Source: Fagopyrum homotropicum (lineage: Eukaryota; Streptophyta; Magnoliopsida; Caryophyllales; Polygonaceae). Taken from it: DNA of 64,000 nucleotides. Each line of letters starts with the position of its first letter. Within the stretch, counting starts at the first letter, position 1. Under the pieces are notes generated by a model that was not told where the DNA came from, made no database searches, and saw only the letters and a program-made list of their open reading frames with translations. Shown piece after piece: positions 35,668 through 47,609 of this stretch. A program made the translations under genes and the position numbers. Location: the NCBI GenBank assembly GCA_033239125.1, contig BSWB01000005.1:146874494-146938493 (forward strand), given 5' to 3'.

Positions 35668-35981
35668 GTACCGGCGAAAATCTATAATTGTCACCCCAAC
35701 TACACTCTTCGCGTGCGTATTGTTAGGGTCACCAACTACGCTTTTGGGGAGCGTAGTTGGAGTTCAAAAAAAATAAAAATATCAACTACGTTTGTGGGGA
35801 GCGTAGTTCGAGTTCCAAAAAAAATTAAAAAATTTTTTTTAAGAAGTCCAACTACGCTCCCAAAAGCGTAGTTAATATCTTTATTTTTTTTAAAACTCCA
35901 ACTACGCTGTAGTTGAGGACCTTATTAACTAAACACGCGAAGTACGTAGTTATAATCACTAATAGAGATTTTCGCCGGTAC
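35668..35981. mobile_element. Foldback MITE with GTACCGGCGAAAATCT termini
   Basis: The 314-bp element opens with GTACCGGCGAAAATCT and closes with its reverse complement ending CGCCGGTAC. Inside, the words caactacgctcccaaaagcg and gcgtagttgg recur on both strands, so the whole element is a near palindrome around the A/T-rich centre at about 35825. Subterminal CTACGC repetition resembles CACTA-derived MITEs. No target duplication is evident. Confidence 0.75.
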
Positions 35982-36893
35982 ATTTAAAAATCACGTTTAT
36001 AAAATACCGAACAAAATTATCAGCATGAAAATCGTTCATAAACCGTGTAATATCTTTTTAGTAGATAAATATTTTTATAATATAAAATCAAATTTACTTT
36101 GTACTATAGGAATTTTGCCTATGGCTTTTCAACGTCATTTTTCCACTCTCCATAATAAACAATTCGATTTAAACAAAGATATGCAAACTTAAATGCAGAT
36201 TGGAGAATTGCATTTTTTAAATCAAATCATTTTTTATTATTATAGTACAATTATTTGGAGGAGCAATCCCATCCATAGACGTCAATTTCGATAAATATTT
36301 TAATAATCCCGAGAAGTATTTCAATTAATTATTAAATATTTACCGTAATTACTTTTATTTACTCCTATTTAGAGATCCTAGGCTGTCATTTTCCAAACTT
36401 GTCTTACACGGCGACGTCGATATATATTATTTTAATTTTACCCACTCTTTTTCACTTTCTTATCTCACTTTTACTGTTATTTTTTAATATCCAGATCTAT
36501 AATTATATTTACACCTGAATAACGTGATTCACTTTCTTACCAAAAAAAAAAAAAAACGTGATTCATTGAATATATGAAAACTCAAATGTTTATTTTAATT
36601 GAAATTTGTGTAATGTTTTAGATTTTAATCCAGTATCACGTTATTTTTTCAGAATTGTGGTATATATATATATCATGTAAACGGTACTTATAGTGTTCAA
36701 TGAGATCAAATTGTATCCGTTAGATCCTGAAATAGACGGATGAGATTAGACGATATTAAAGGATAAAAAAGATCATGTTATTAATGGAAAAAGATTCGCC
36801 GGACCTGAATCTATATATATATTCGACGGTATAATCACATATATTCGGTGTTTACACGTTCACACGATAAGAGTTGTTTACATATGAATCAGA

Positions 36894-36896
<3 letters not shown>
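35982..36896. other. Intergenic AT-rich DNA, no gene seen
   Basis: No gene, RNA or defined element recognised. Confidence 0.4.

Positions 36897-36943
<47 letters not shown>
36897..36943. repeat. (TA)n microsatellite
   Basis: About 23 uninterrupted TA dinucleotides. Confidence 0.95.
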
Positions 36944-36948
<5 letters not shown>

Positions 36949-37009
36949 GTTTTTGAATATAATTTTTTTTTCTCACCATAAATAACACTCCATGTACAAA
37001 TTAGTAAAA

Positions 37010-37400
37010 AAATTCGGACGGGACAAATATCACATGGAGTTTTGTCGGCCGATCAAGTGCATATTTGTGTTGGGCTGAATACATGACACAAATTTAACGA
37101 GGTTTCATCATAAAATCAACTAACAACAAGAGGAGTAACTCGTGAAATCTTATATGGTAGGTTTGTTGTCATTTTATTATCGATGTGAAAACATGTAATA
37201 ATTCATATGATCCCTCAAGTGCACCCGTCTGACTCGGTTGACACTTAACGACATGTTTTAAGATCAACTAACCCAATTGAACGGAACAATCATAGTTTCG
37301 GACCTGTCTTACTTCCAACAAACCCAATACATCAGAAACCGATATCGAATTGCTTTGATACCATGTTAAAATTTGACTCCGACTGTATTGACAATTGTGT
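37010..37400 (-). mobile_element. Decayed TRIM-like element
   Basis: The minus strand keeps the family order: an LTR-like part at 37200-37010 (blocks matching taaaatcaactaacaacaag, aggagtaactcg and tcgatgtgaaaac), an internal stretch, and a primer site TGGTATCAAAGC (complement 37352-37363; one mismatch to the canonical site). A stub of a second LTR (aaatttgactccgact) follows. It is much more diverged than the 29.5 kb copy. Confidence 0.6.
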
Positions 37401-37984
37401 TTTACGAACATACTTACACGTTAGAAAAAAAAAAAACTATATTTAAGCAAAAAGAAGAAGAAACTAAATGACAATACATTATTGATCGAGTAGACCATAG
37501 CCATACACATAAAAAATGTGTGTAGGGCGAATCATGGTTACAAAAATACGTTTTCCCATTGTCAAGAACAAACCGACACATGGAAAGTTCCTAAACTTAT
37601 AATCACTTATTTTTATGAAAATATTATAATAATTAAGTGGATTAATTAAAAAGATTAAGCTATAAAGATACTCCTACAAGTCTACAACATCATCATACGT
37701 TACCCTTCTTATTATTAAGCAATATACATCAAGATCAAGAAATGTACGTTACATAGACTTTTTGACACCTTAGCTTATGACATAAATATTATAATTTTAA
37801 AAGATATTATATCCTTTAAAAAATAAGATATTTTATAGTTTATAGGCCCATGTACGAGCTTCTCAAACCATCTTAGATCAATCCAGCCCGTATACTAATT
37901 TTTATTTTACATTAGTCACCCTTTATTTATCAATTATTACAAGAAACGGATATAAAAGTCAAAAATTGACAACCTAACTCTCTT

Positions 37985-38160
37985 TTTTTTTTTTTGAAAA
38001 CAGAAAGCGGTTAGGACGACCTATCTTCTAGCGTTAGTCTATCCTAAAACATCCTTGCGGATGAGAACTTGAAGTTCGGAATCGTCAAAAAAGTGTGGGT
38101 TGGGTTCGAAATTCCCAAATGGGTCAATCGGTCAGCAACACAGTTGACAACTTAACTTTT
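37985..38160 (-). pseudogene. LINE RNase H C-terminal remnant
   Basis: The minus strand reads CVADRLTHLG and, after a frame slip, FEPNPHFFDDSELQVLIRKD. The second part matches the remnant at 1.5 kb at about 15 of 20 residues. A stop follows soon after. It is the tail of a plant LINE ORF2. Confidence 0.55.
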
Positions 38161-38599
38161 AACACAGTTACTAACTTTATTTTCTTTTTTTTTTCTCAAT
38201 TTTATCATCGTCGTTGTCTCCTCTTTTCTCGTAAATATCTTAAATTTTAACTTAAAATTTAAAGATTAAATATTGGTCAAATTCAGTATCTGAGCCCTGA
38301 GAACTCAAAGAATATTTATACCGAACTATCAATTTATTTAAAGATGTATTCATCGTTTTAGGAGTCTATATCTATATTTTACGATAAAGGTTTTTTAGGA
38401 CTGAAAAACATCGTTTTAATTTACAGTTTTATGTTACTGATTATAAAAAATAAGTCTTCAACTGTATTTAATTTAAAAAACACACATCCCATTTTCCTCT
38501 ATGATATTTCGAGGAGGAAGAAGAACAAGTCATTGAAGTAGCGAAGGTCGATGAAGTGAGTCTTTACTTGATCCTAGTTATTGTTTGACCGTGAGGGGA

Positions 38600-38735
38600 A
38601 GTTGTTGTAGAGGATGAAAGTTCTCACGTCGATAACAAAGGGATTAACGAATCTAGTGTATAAAGTTACTCTTATTATCAATTGAGAGTGAAACTTCACT
38701 AACTTGTGCGCTTGACATGCGATTAAACCCTCCAT
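38600..38735 (+). mobile_element. TRIM-family LTR fragment
   Basis: gttgtagaggatgaaagttc, ctcacgtcgataac, agtgtataaagttactctta and ttatcaattgagag follow the order of the LTR at 27.4 kb with many changes. Both ends are eroded. Confidence 0.45.
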
Positions 38736-38739
38736 GCTA

Positions 38740-40225
38740 GTAACGACCCGTTGAAGTTTAAAGACGAGATTTTGATTTTCTATTTTCTAATAGTTGAATT
38801 TAAAAGGGAAATTCCGTATAATGCCCCTATACTTTTGGCTTTTTTGGATTATGCACAAGAGTTTTTCAGTTTTCGAATGATGTCCTTGAGTTTTAAACTT
38901 TTTCGGATTATGTGCTTCTACAATCAAACAAAAAAATTATTTATACCTTTTATATGACTATTAACAATAACTAGTAAATAATATCTATCATTTTATTATC
39001 CCTCAATTGTTAACTTATGTAATGTAGAAGGGCATAATCCGAATAATTTAAAAACTCAGGGACATCATCTGGAAACTGTAAAACAAATTTAGCTATAATA
39101 CGAAAAAGTCACAAGTACAAAGTCACAAGGAAACCATCGTCCGAAATTGAAAAACAAACTTAGATATAATACGAAAAAATCACAAGTACAAGGACACCTT
39201 CCATAATTTTTCATAGGGCAAGTTTTCATAAACCAACTCAAAACAAGGGTGGTTTTCCACAAATAACAAAATTATGGAGCTATTTGTTATATTAGATGAA
39301 TATTTTTGCAAGGATTCGTACGTACTATGATCAAGATGGGTCTTAACCCTTATGATGAGGGCTAGGGTGCATGCATTTGTGAAATGGAATCGCCACTTAA
39401 TCATCATAATCATAATTAATTAGTTTAACAATTGACTATATTCTCTAAAATCTGATGATTAGTTGTACTATCATAGTATTTTATTTGTAGCTACAACTTA
39501 GCTAGCTAGAAAGCCATGATTATTGGTTAGATTCGAATTCAGAAGAATTATATACCAAAAGATAATAAAATTAAATAAATAAATTCGGGGAATAAAATGC
39601 AATAAATATTTGTTCGAACAAAGTGGAACATGCCACTGCAGAAGGTGGTTATTTGAGAAATTAATATAACATATTCAAATTGGATTGAAAATATATTTGA
39701 AAGAATATCAAATTATAATATTTGAAATCAATTAGTGTTTCATAAAAAATAAATGTTGGTGGTTGAAAAAAATGAACATATAAATGTAAATGTGAAGAAA
39801 TTAGATATATATTAAAGTTTTTTACACTTTCTAACTATCACATTTTTGATAGATATGATATTAAAGTTAATTAATTTCATAAAATACAAAAATTACAAAC
39901 ACAAAACTGTTATATTATAGACGTAAATTAATTTCTTAAAAGTTGAAAAGAATGTCGAAAATTATCCTTCGAAGATAAATTTGGCGAGAAACTACCCTTA
40001 TTATCACCACTGAATTTTTTTTGTCCTATTATCATATCTCAAATTCGTGTTACACTTTTCTCCTTGACTTATTTCAATCAATTTTAAAAATTATTTTGTT
40101 TAATTGAATTTTTTTTAACATTTTGAATTACAAATGAGTCAATCACAAAATTGAAACAAAAACTTGGGACACGATAATGAGACAAAACATTTTCACTACA
40201 AGATCACGGTTGGAAAGAAGGAACA
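38740..40225. other. Intergenic, no gene seen
   Basis: Contains a diverged inverted pair (cataatccgaa...ggacatcat near 39040 against the complement near 38880) but no coding region. Confidence 0.4.
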
Positions 40226-40229
40226 CCAA

Positions 40230-40408
40230 GGGTGTGTTCGGTGGGACATGTATATGAGGTTATTGGAGGGATTATTATGTCCAGATTATTTTTGGGATTA
40301 TTTTGGCCCAAAAAAAGTACATCATACACACAGATTATCAGGATTATTGGAAGATTATTTAAAATAATAATCTTCTAAAATAATCTCTCACGCATACCAA
40401 ACGGACCC
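40230..40408. mobile_element. Tourist-like MITE with 3-bp target duplication
   Basis: Opens GGGTGTGTTCGGT and closes ACCAAACGGACCC. The inner part is rich in gattatt/aataatc words on both strands. A 3-bp CAA repeat flanks it (40227-40229 and 40409-40411), as expected for the PIF/Harbinger superfamily. Confidence 0.7.
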
Positions 40409-40581
40409 CAAATCGGTGTATTGACGTTTTAAAATGAATTTGAGGAGTATGTTAGTCATATGCTCATGGCAAGTTATACTTTATGCGTAAATGCATGGTT
40501 ATGATTCACCACTAACAAGCTCTTCTTCTTTGGCTTCAAATAATCAATATAAGTTATCAAAAACAACAAAAAGAATAAGGC

Positions 40582-40586
40582 CTTAT
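40582..40586. repeat. Copia target-site duplication, left copy
   Basis: CTTAT, repeated exactly at 47120-47124 beyond the 3' LTR. Confidence 0.95.
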
Positions 40587-41207
40587 TGTAAGAATATTTA
40601 TAATATATATTCTATGTGGCAAATGTGTCTAGGTTTAATATATAAAATTAAGTCCACTTTATAGTTTGTAGTTTTAATATAAAGTCGAAACCGTAATGGA
40701 TCGGTATCGGTTAAAGACGTTAAAATTACGGGATTAATTATAATCCCTCCTTCCTTGCCTAATAGTTAATATATATACTTATCTCATTAAATTAATTAAT
40801 TAATAAATTAATTATATATATATATATTTAAAAGAAAATGACGGTTATCTGTAAAAAAAAAAAAGGGATGAGGCAGTTTTTGATTGTAAAAGAAAACATT
40901 TGTTTTCTGTAATCAAAAGGCACGCCATTTACAGAAGAAAACAAGAGATCAAAAGCATTAATTAGAGATAAGTAAAAGATTAAGGATTAATCTCATCCAT
41001 TAGAGATTACTAAAGGCAAAGGATTAAGGAAGGAGAAGACTATTCGCTTACGCTTACGATCGATTCGGATTCGTTTGATTTGCGATGAAGACTCCCACGG
41101 ATAAAGGTTAGTCTTCGATTCATATACGGATATATCGGTTGATTCATGGATAAGTCTAGATCCATTATAGTGTTTGATTTCGAAACGGAATCGTAAATAT
41201 TCTAACA
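40587..41207 (+). repeat. Copia 5' LTR
   Basis: Runs from TGTAAGAATATTTATA to TATTCTAACA. It contains a TA-rich tract followed by tttaaaag at about 40810-40830 (possible TATA region) and, at 41085, an ATG followed 22 nt later by a splice-donor-like AAAG|GTTAGT. Confidence 0.95.
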
Positions 41208-44200
41208 ATTGGTATCAGAGCGAGGTTATAGACTTGGATGATTCATCGATCCATTCGAGTTGAATCTGTACGGAGTTATGCTTCATGATAATGTTAAACT
41301 GCTATGCTTTCATGTTTAACAGACGATGTTGGTATCGATGTTGCTTCATATTCAAAGCATTCCTTTATCTTTATCTATTATTTTTTTTAGTCTTGGTTAT
41401 CTTTGAATATGGGTCTGATTAAAGTGGTCATTTTTAGTTTTACTTTGTCATCTAATTTTGATCACGTAAATTGATTCTTTTGTTGTAAAGAGATTTATGA
41501 TGTTTAATCATGTTATTAATGGAAATTAGTATTAACCACCATTGTTTTAATGTTACTTGGATAAAGCGTATTGTTGGATTGAATGTTGACTTACGTGTAT
41601 GTATATTAAAGTGGTAGAAGAACTTGAGTATGTGTTTTAGGATAATTAAATTTAAATGTTAAAATTATGTATAACTTGTTAGTCACCAAAGTGGCCTAGT
41701 TGTATTAAGTTTAACCTTTAAATTTTAGTATATGATCAATTGTTCATGATTAAATAGATGCTATGAAATGATTTGATTGAACAATTGATTTATTGATTAT
41801 GATTTTAAGAGATCACCCAAAGGTGGCTCATTGAAAATAGTCAATAATATTAAAGAGATTAATCATGGTTCTTAGGTTGAATAGTGTGTATATCCAAAGA
41901 TAGCATGCTTATTTGATTTATTTATGTCATGATTGTCTATTAAATATATATTTTAGCATCGATGATTGTGTGTGTGTTTTAAGTATTGCCCAAAGGTTGC
42001 TTGAATACATGCTTTAAATTTTACATATATGATTTGAATCTGTATTATAGTCAAAGCACTAATAGGTAAGCGTGTATAAATTATTGCAGCTTCATCAAGT
42101 TTCTCTGCATCTGCAAACTCTGTTGTCAAATTCAATGGGCAGAATTATGATGATTGGTCTGAACAAGTCCGATTTACTTTGGGCATTATGTCGTTGGATC
42201 TTGCTATACTCATGGATAATCAACCAGCAGCCATTACAGAGGATAGCTCCGAAGCTGAAAAATCTCTTTATGAGGATTGAGAGCGTTCTAACAGGTTGAG
42301 TTTGAATCTCATGAGGATGAGTATGGCTGAAAGTATTAAGCCATCAATGCCTAAGACAGAGAATGCAAAGGAATTCTTTCTGAAAGTGAAGGAGTATTCA
42401 CAGTCGGATTTGGCGGACAAGTCAATTGTAGGAAGCCTCATGAGTGAGCTGACTACGAAAAAGTTTGACTGGTCTCAGCCTATCCATGATCATGTGACGT
42501 ATATGTCTAATTTGGCAGCAAAGTTAAAGACCTTGGGAATGGATGTTAATGAAACATTCTTGGTCCAATTTATCATTAACTCTCTACCCCTTGAGTTTGG
42601 TCAGTTTCAGGTGAACTATAACACCATTAAAGACAAATGGAACTTTCAGGAATTAAAGGCCATGCTTGTTCAAGAGGAAGGGAGATTAAGGAAGATAAAG
42701 GATCAAGTTGTCCATTTTACAAGTCATGATGGTGCCAGCAGCAGTAAGGGTAAGTCAGGTAAAAAGGACAGGAGGAACAAGAACCTTTTGAAAGTCAATG
42801 AGGGTCATGTTAAGAAGGAAATGAAGTGTTTCTTTTGCAAGAAAACGGGACACTTCAAGAAGGACTGTCCTAGAAGGAAGGCTTGGTTTGAGAAGAAAGG
42901 TATACATTATAGTTTTGTTTCCTTTGAATCAAATCTTATAGAAGTGCCTAATAATACTTGGTGGATAGATTCTGGTGCTACTACTCACGTGTCTCATATT
43001 AAACAGGGATTCAGTATGATCCGGCCCATAAGAGGAGCTGAACAGTATTTGTTCATGGGAAACAGGATGAAGGCAAAGATAAAGGGCATCGGGACTTACA
43101 GATTGATCTTAGACACTGGTTGTTATATAGATCTCGAAGGATGTCTTTATGTACCTGAATGTGCTAGAAATCTTGTTTCTATTAGTAGATTGGACAACTT
43201 AGGTTTTATTATTAAGTTTGGACATGGTGAATTTTCATTGTACAAACATAATATATTTTATGGTAGTGGTACATTGATTGATTCACTTTACAGGTTTAAT
43301 CTTGATATTAAATTTTCTGAATCTTTGCTTTATGTTGAAGCTAATGTGGGCATTAAACGTAGTACATCTAATGAAAATTCAGCTTTCTTATGGCATCAAA
43401 GATTAGGTCACATATCTAAGGAAAGGTTAATGAGGTTGGTGAAAAATGATATCCTACCTCACTTGGATTTTAGTGACTTAGATGTGTGTATAGAATGCAT
43501 TAAAGGAAAGCAAACTAAACACACTACAAAGAAAGCCGCCACAAGAAGCACTCAACTTCTTGAGTTAATTCACACCGACATTTGTGGTCCTTTTGACGTT
43601 CCTTCATGGAACGGTGAAAAGTATTTCATCACTTTTATTGATGATTTTTCACGTTATGGATATATTTATCTATTGCATGAAAAGTCTCATTCTATAAATG
43701 CCTTAGAGGTATTTGTTACTGAGGTGGAAAGGCAATTAGATAGAAAAATAAAAGTTGTGAGATCCGATAGAGGTGGAGAATTTTATGGGAAATATAATGA
43801 AAATGGACAGTGTCAAGGTCCATTTGCAAAGTTCCTTGAAAATAGAGGCATTTGTGCACAGTATACAATGCCCGGTACACCTCAGCAAAATGGTGTAGCT
43901 GAGAGGCGGAACCGTACATTAATTAATATGGTTAGGAGCATGCTAAGTAATTGCTCTTTGCCTTTATCATTGTGGATACACGCATTAAAGACTGCAACAT
44001 ATTTATTGAACCGGGTTCCTAGTAAGGCAGTTCCTAAGACCCCTTATGAACTGTGGACGGGCAGGAAACCTAGTTTGAGACATCTTCGTGTTTGGGGTTG
44101 TCCTGCAGAAGTGAGGGTGTATAATCCACATGAAAAGAAGCTTGATCCAAGAACAGTAAGTGGATTCTTCATTGGCTATCCTGATAAGTCAAAGGGGTAT

Positions 44201-46163
44201 AAATTTTATTGCCCTAACCATAGTACGAGAATCATAGAAACTGGCAATGCTAGGTTCATTGAGAATGGTCAAACTAGTGGGAGTGGTGATCCACGAAAAG
44301 TGGACATTCAAGAAATTCAGGTTGAAGATCTTTCACCTGTGGTTTCTTCTGAGGTTGTTGTACCAATTGTCATATCACAGTTACATGACAACTTGGAACA
44401 GCAAAATGATGTCCAAAATCCATTAGTTGAAAATGAAATAAATGAACCCGTCATAGTACAAGAAGAGACAAATGAACCACATGAATCATTAAGGCGGTCT
44501 ACAAGAGAAAGAAGATCTGCCATTCCAGATGATTATGTGGTTTATTCTCTTGAAAGTGAATGTGACTTAAGCATTGATGAAGATCCAGTTTCATTTAAGA
44601 AAGCCATGGGAAGTGACAATTCTGAAAATTGGTTAATTGCCATGAAAGAAGAAATGAAATCGATGAGTGACAACCAAGTATGGGATTTAGTTGAGTTGCC
44701 TGAGGGTTCCAAGACAGTTGGGTCCAAGTGGGTCTTTAAGACCAAACGGGACTCCAAGGGCAACATTGAAAGGTATAAGGCTAGATTGGTTGCTAAAGGA
44801 TACACTCAAAAAGATGGCATTGACTACACAGAGACTTTCGCACCGGTGTCAAAGAAAGACTCTTTGAGAATTGTTTTGGCTTTGGTGGCTCATTATGACC
44901 TTGAGCTTCACCAAATGGATGTAAAGACCGCTTTTCTAAATGGAGATTTAGAGGAGGAAGTATATATGGACCAACCTGCAGGGTTCTTGACCACAAACAA
45001 AGAACATATGGTGTGTAAGTTGAGAAAATCAATATATGGACTGAAACAAGCTTCCCGACAATGGTATCTTAAGTTTAATGATATCATCACGTCTTATGGT
45101 TTTGTAGAGATCACCGTTGATCGGTGTATCTACATAAAGGTCAGTGGGAGTAAATTTGCTATTTTAGTCCTATATGTTGATGATATCTTGCTTGCTGCAA
45201 ATAACATAGGCATGTTACATGATATCAAAAAATATCTCTCTAAACACTTTGAAATGAAAGATATGGGTGAGGCATCCTATGTGATTGGAATAGAAATATT
45301 TCGGGATAGATCACAAGGACTGTTAGGTTTGTCTCAAAAAAGCTTATATCAATAAAGTCTTAGAGAAATATAGAATGGATAAATGCTCTGCAGGGATAGT
45401 TCCAATTCAGAAGGGAGATAAGTTTAGTAAACTGCAAGGTCCTAAAAATGAATTGGAACGAAAGGAAATGGATAATATTCCTTATGCATCAGTGGTTGGG
45501 AGTTTGAATTATCTTCAAACATGTACTCGACCTGACATTAGCTTCGCTGTAGGCATGTTGGGTAGATATCAAAGTAATCCCGGAATGAACCACTGGAAAG
45601 CTGCTAAAAAGGTTCTCAGGTACTTGCAAGGCACCAAAGAGCACATGCTTACATATAGGAGATCCGATCATCTAGAGGTCATTGGATATTCAGATTCAGA
45701 TTTTGCCGGATGTGTGGATAGTAGGAAATCTACGTTCGGATATGTGTTTCAATTAGTGGGAGGAGCTGTTTCATGGAGGTGTGGGAAGCAGTCTATCATT
45801 GCTACTTCTACTATGGAGGCTGAGTTTGTGGCATGCTTTGAGGCCACTAACCATGCATTGTGGATGCAGAATTTTATCTCGGGGCTTGGAATTGTTGACA
45901 GTATAGCTAGGCCGCTGAGAATTTATTGTGATAACTCTGCAGCCGTGTTCTTTTCGAAGAACGACAAGTACTCTAAGGGTGCTAAGCACATGGAGTTAAA
46001 GTACTTGTCAGTTAAAGATGAAGTGAAGAAACATAGAGTGTTTTTTGAGCATATTAGAACGGACATGATGGTTGCAGATCCGTTAACTAAAGGTTTACCA
46101 CCTAAGGCGTTCAATGGCCATGTAGAACGTATGGGTGTTATAGATAAGACCTTGCTATTATAA
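41085..46163 (+). pseudogene. Copia gag-pol, disrupted
   Basis: Proposed first exon 41085-41106 in the LTR, intron 41107-42089, then coding to 46163. Gag opens with the KFNGQNYDDW motif and ends with a CCHC zinc knuckle at about 42826-42870. Protease D-S-G is at about 42968; the pre-integrase LWHQRLGH at about 43389; integrase HTDICGP at 43571, SDRGGEF near 43763 and the TPQQNGVAERRNRT block near 43880; RT at 44700-45290 with YVDD at 45173-45184; RNase H from about 45675 with GYSDSDFAG and STMEAEF. One TGA replaces an expected Trp codon in gag, and one inserted A near 45340 breaks the frame between RT and RNase H. All catalytic motifs are otherwise present. The product cannot be made whole without readthrough and frameshifting. 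Confidence 0.9.
41210..41221 (+). promoter_or_regulatory. Copia primer-binding site
   Basis: TGGTATCAGAGC, two bases after the 5' LTR; complementary to the 3' end of initiator Met tRNA. Confidence 0.95.
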
Positions 46164-46485
46164 TTATATTTAGCTCATCATATTATAACACTTTGAATTC
46201 ACTTATTGATATGTTTCTGCTTTATAATACTTGTCATCATCATCGTACTTGTATACAATTATCGTTTTCTGATGACACGTAATTTGAGATTTATAGTGCA
46301 TCTCAAATTTAAAGCAATATTGATTTTGGATTGATTTGTGATACTTGGAAGGAATCATGTCGTTCAATGACATGTGACCGCCATGATCCAATCGGTTCCG
46401 ATTCAATTATAGACTATTGATATTTCATGGACTTATATAAGTTTCCGCATTACAGATATTGAATCATTCGGCTGACACACATGCC

Positions 46486-46496
46486 AAGTGGGAGAA
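46486..46496 (+). promoter_or_regulatory. Copia polypurine tract
   Basis: AAGTGGGAGAA directly before the 3' LTR; the expected primer for plus-strand synthesis. Confidence 0.85.
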
Positions 46497-47119
46497 TGTA
46501 AGAATATTTATAATATATATTCTATGTGGCAAATGTGTCTAGGTTTAATATATAAAATTAAGTCCACTTTATAGTTTGTAGTTTTAATATAAAGTCGAAA
46601 CCGTAATGGATCGGTATCGGTTAAAGACGTTAAATTACGGGATTAATTATAATCCCTCCTTCCTTGCCTAATAGTTAATATATATACTTATCTCATTAAA
46701 ATAATTAATTAATAAATTAATTATATATATATATATATATTTAAAAGAAAATGACGGTTATCTGTAAAAAAAAAAAGGGATGAGGCAGTTTTTGATTGTA
46801 AAAGAAAACATTTGTTTTCTGTAATCAAAAGGCACGCCATTTACAGAAGAAAACAAGAGATCAAAAGCATTAACTAGAGATAAGTAAAAGATTAAGGATT
46901 AATCTCATCCATTAGAGATTACTAAAGGCAAAGGATTAAGGAAGGAGAAGACTATTCGCTTACGCTTACGATCGATTCGGATTCGTTTGATTTGCGATGA
47001 AGACTCCCACGGATAAAGGTTAGTCTTCGATTCATATACAGATATATCGGTTGATTCATGTATAAGTCTAGATCCATTATAGTGTTTGATTTCGAAACGG
47101 AATCGTAAATATTCTAACA
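46497..47119 (+). repeat. Copia 3' LTR
   Basis: Near-identical copy of the 5' LTR, including the ATG and donor-like site (near 46997-47020). Confidence 0.95.
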
Positions 47120-47282
47120 CTTATTCCTGACTTGTTTTCTTTGGTAATAATGACGGGAAGAGCGAAGTCTCACCCATACTTCTAATATTCGAATAAAAGA
47201 AAGCTGACAAATGACAAGTCTTTGGGACGCAACTCCGTGGATATCGTTTTTCAAAAGGGAACTAAAGTACTCGGAGGATAAT

Positions 47283-47606
47283 CTAAAACAAAATAATCAA
47301 ATGCAAAAGAGGCCAAGTGGTCAGCTGAAGAATTAGCCCCGCGATAAATGTGACGGAGCTGAACGAGCCAATTCCTACAAAAGAAGTCTTGACATTTTGA
47401 CACCAGACTGAATAATGGATGTGTCGGTGAAACAATACGGTTAATAACCTAAGCACGAGGATAGAGTCAATCTCAGCAATGACCTTACGGAACCCTTTCT
47501 CCCAAGCAAGGTGCCAACCCGTAAAAGTCCCCAGAATTCTGCCGTAGGGACGGTACAAATGCCTCTGACTCGTTGTCCTCCAATCTTTAAGACAAACTTC
47601 CCACAT
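47283..47606 (-). pseudogene. LINE RNase H-like remnant
   Basis: The minus strand reads GRILGTFTGWHLAWEKGFRK, then VIAEIDSILVLRLLT, which matches the core of plant LINE RNase H domains (the A/G-L-x-L-A-W-x-x-G-x-R-K-V-I-x-E-x-D-S block). The remainder needs frame slips. It lies 160 bp beyond the Copia element, in the DNA the Copia entered. Confidence 0.65.
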
Positions 47607-47609
47607 TTG

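Larger units (their letters stand above)
40587..47119 (+). mobile_element. Young Ty1/Copia LTR retrotransposon
   Basis: A 6,533-bp element with both LTRs (621 and 623 bp), primer-binding site, polypurine tract, one long gag-pol region in Copia order (gag, protease, integrase, RT, RNase H) and a perfect CTTAT target duplication. The two LTRs differ by about four substitutions plus small indels in A and TA runs, so insertion is recent. Two coding lesions are present: an in-frame TGA at 42278-42280 in gag, and a one-base gain in a six-A run at 45336-45341 that shifts the frame before RNase H. It inserted in plus orientation within gene-poor DNA. Confidence 0.97.
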
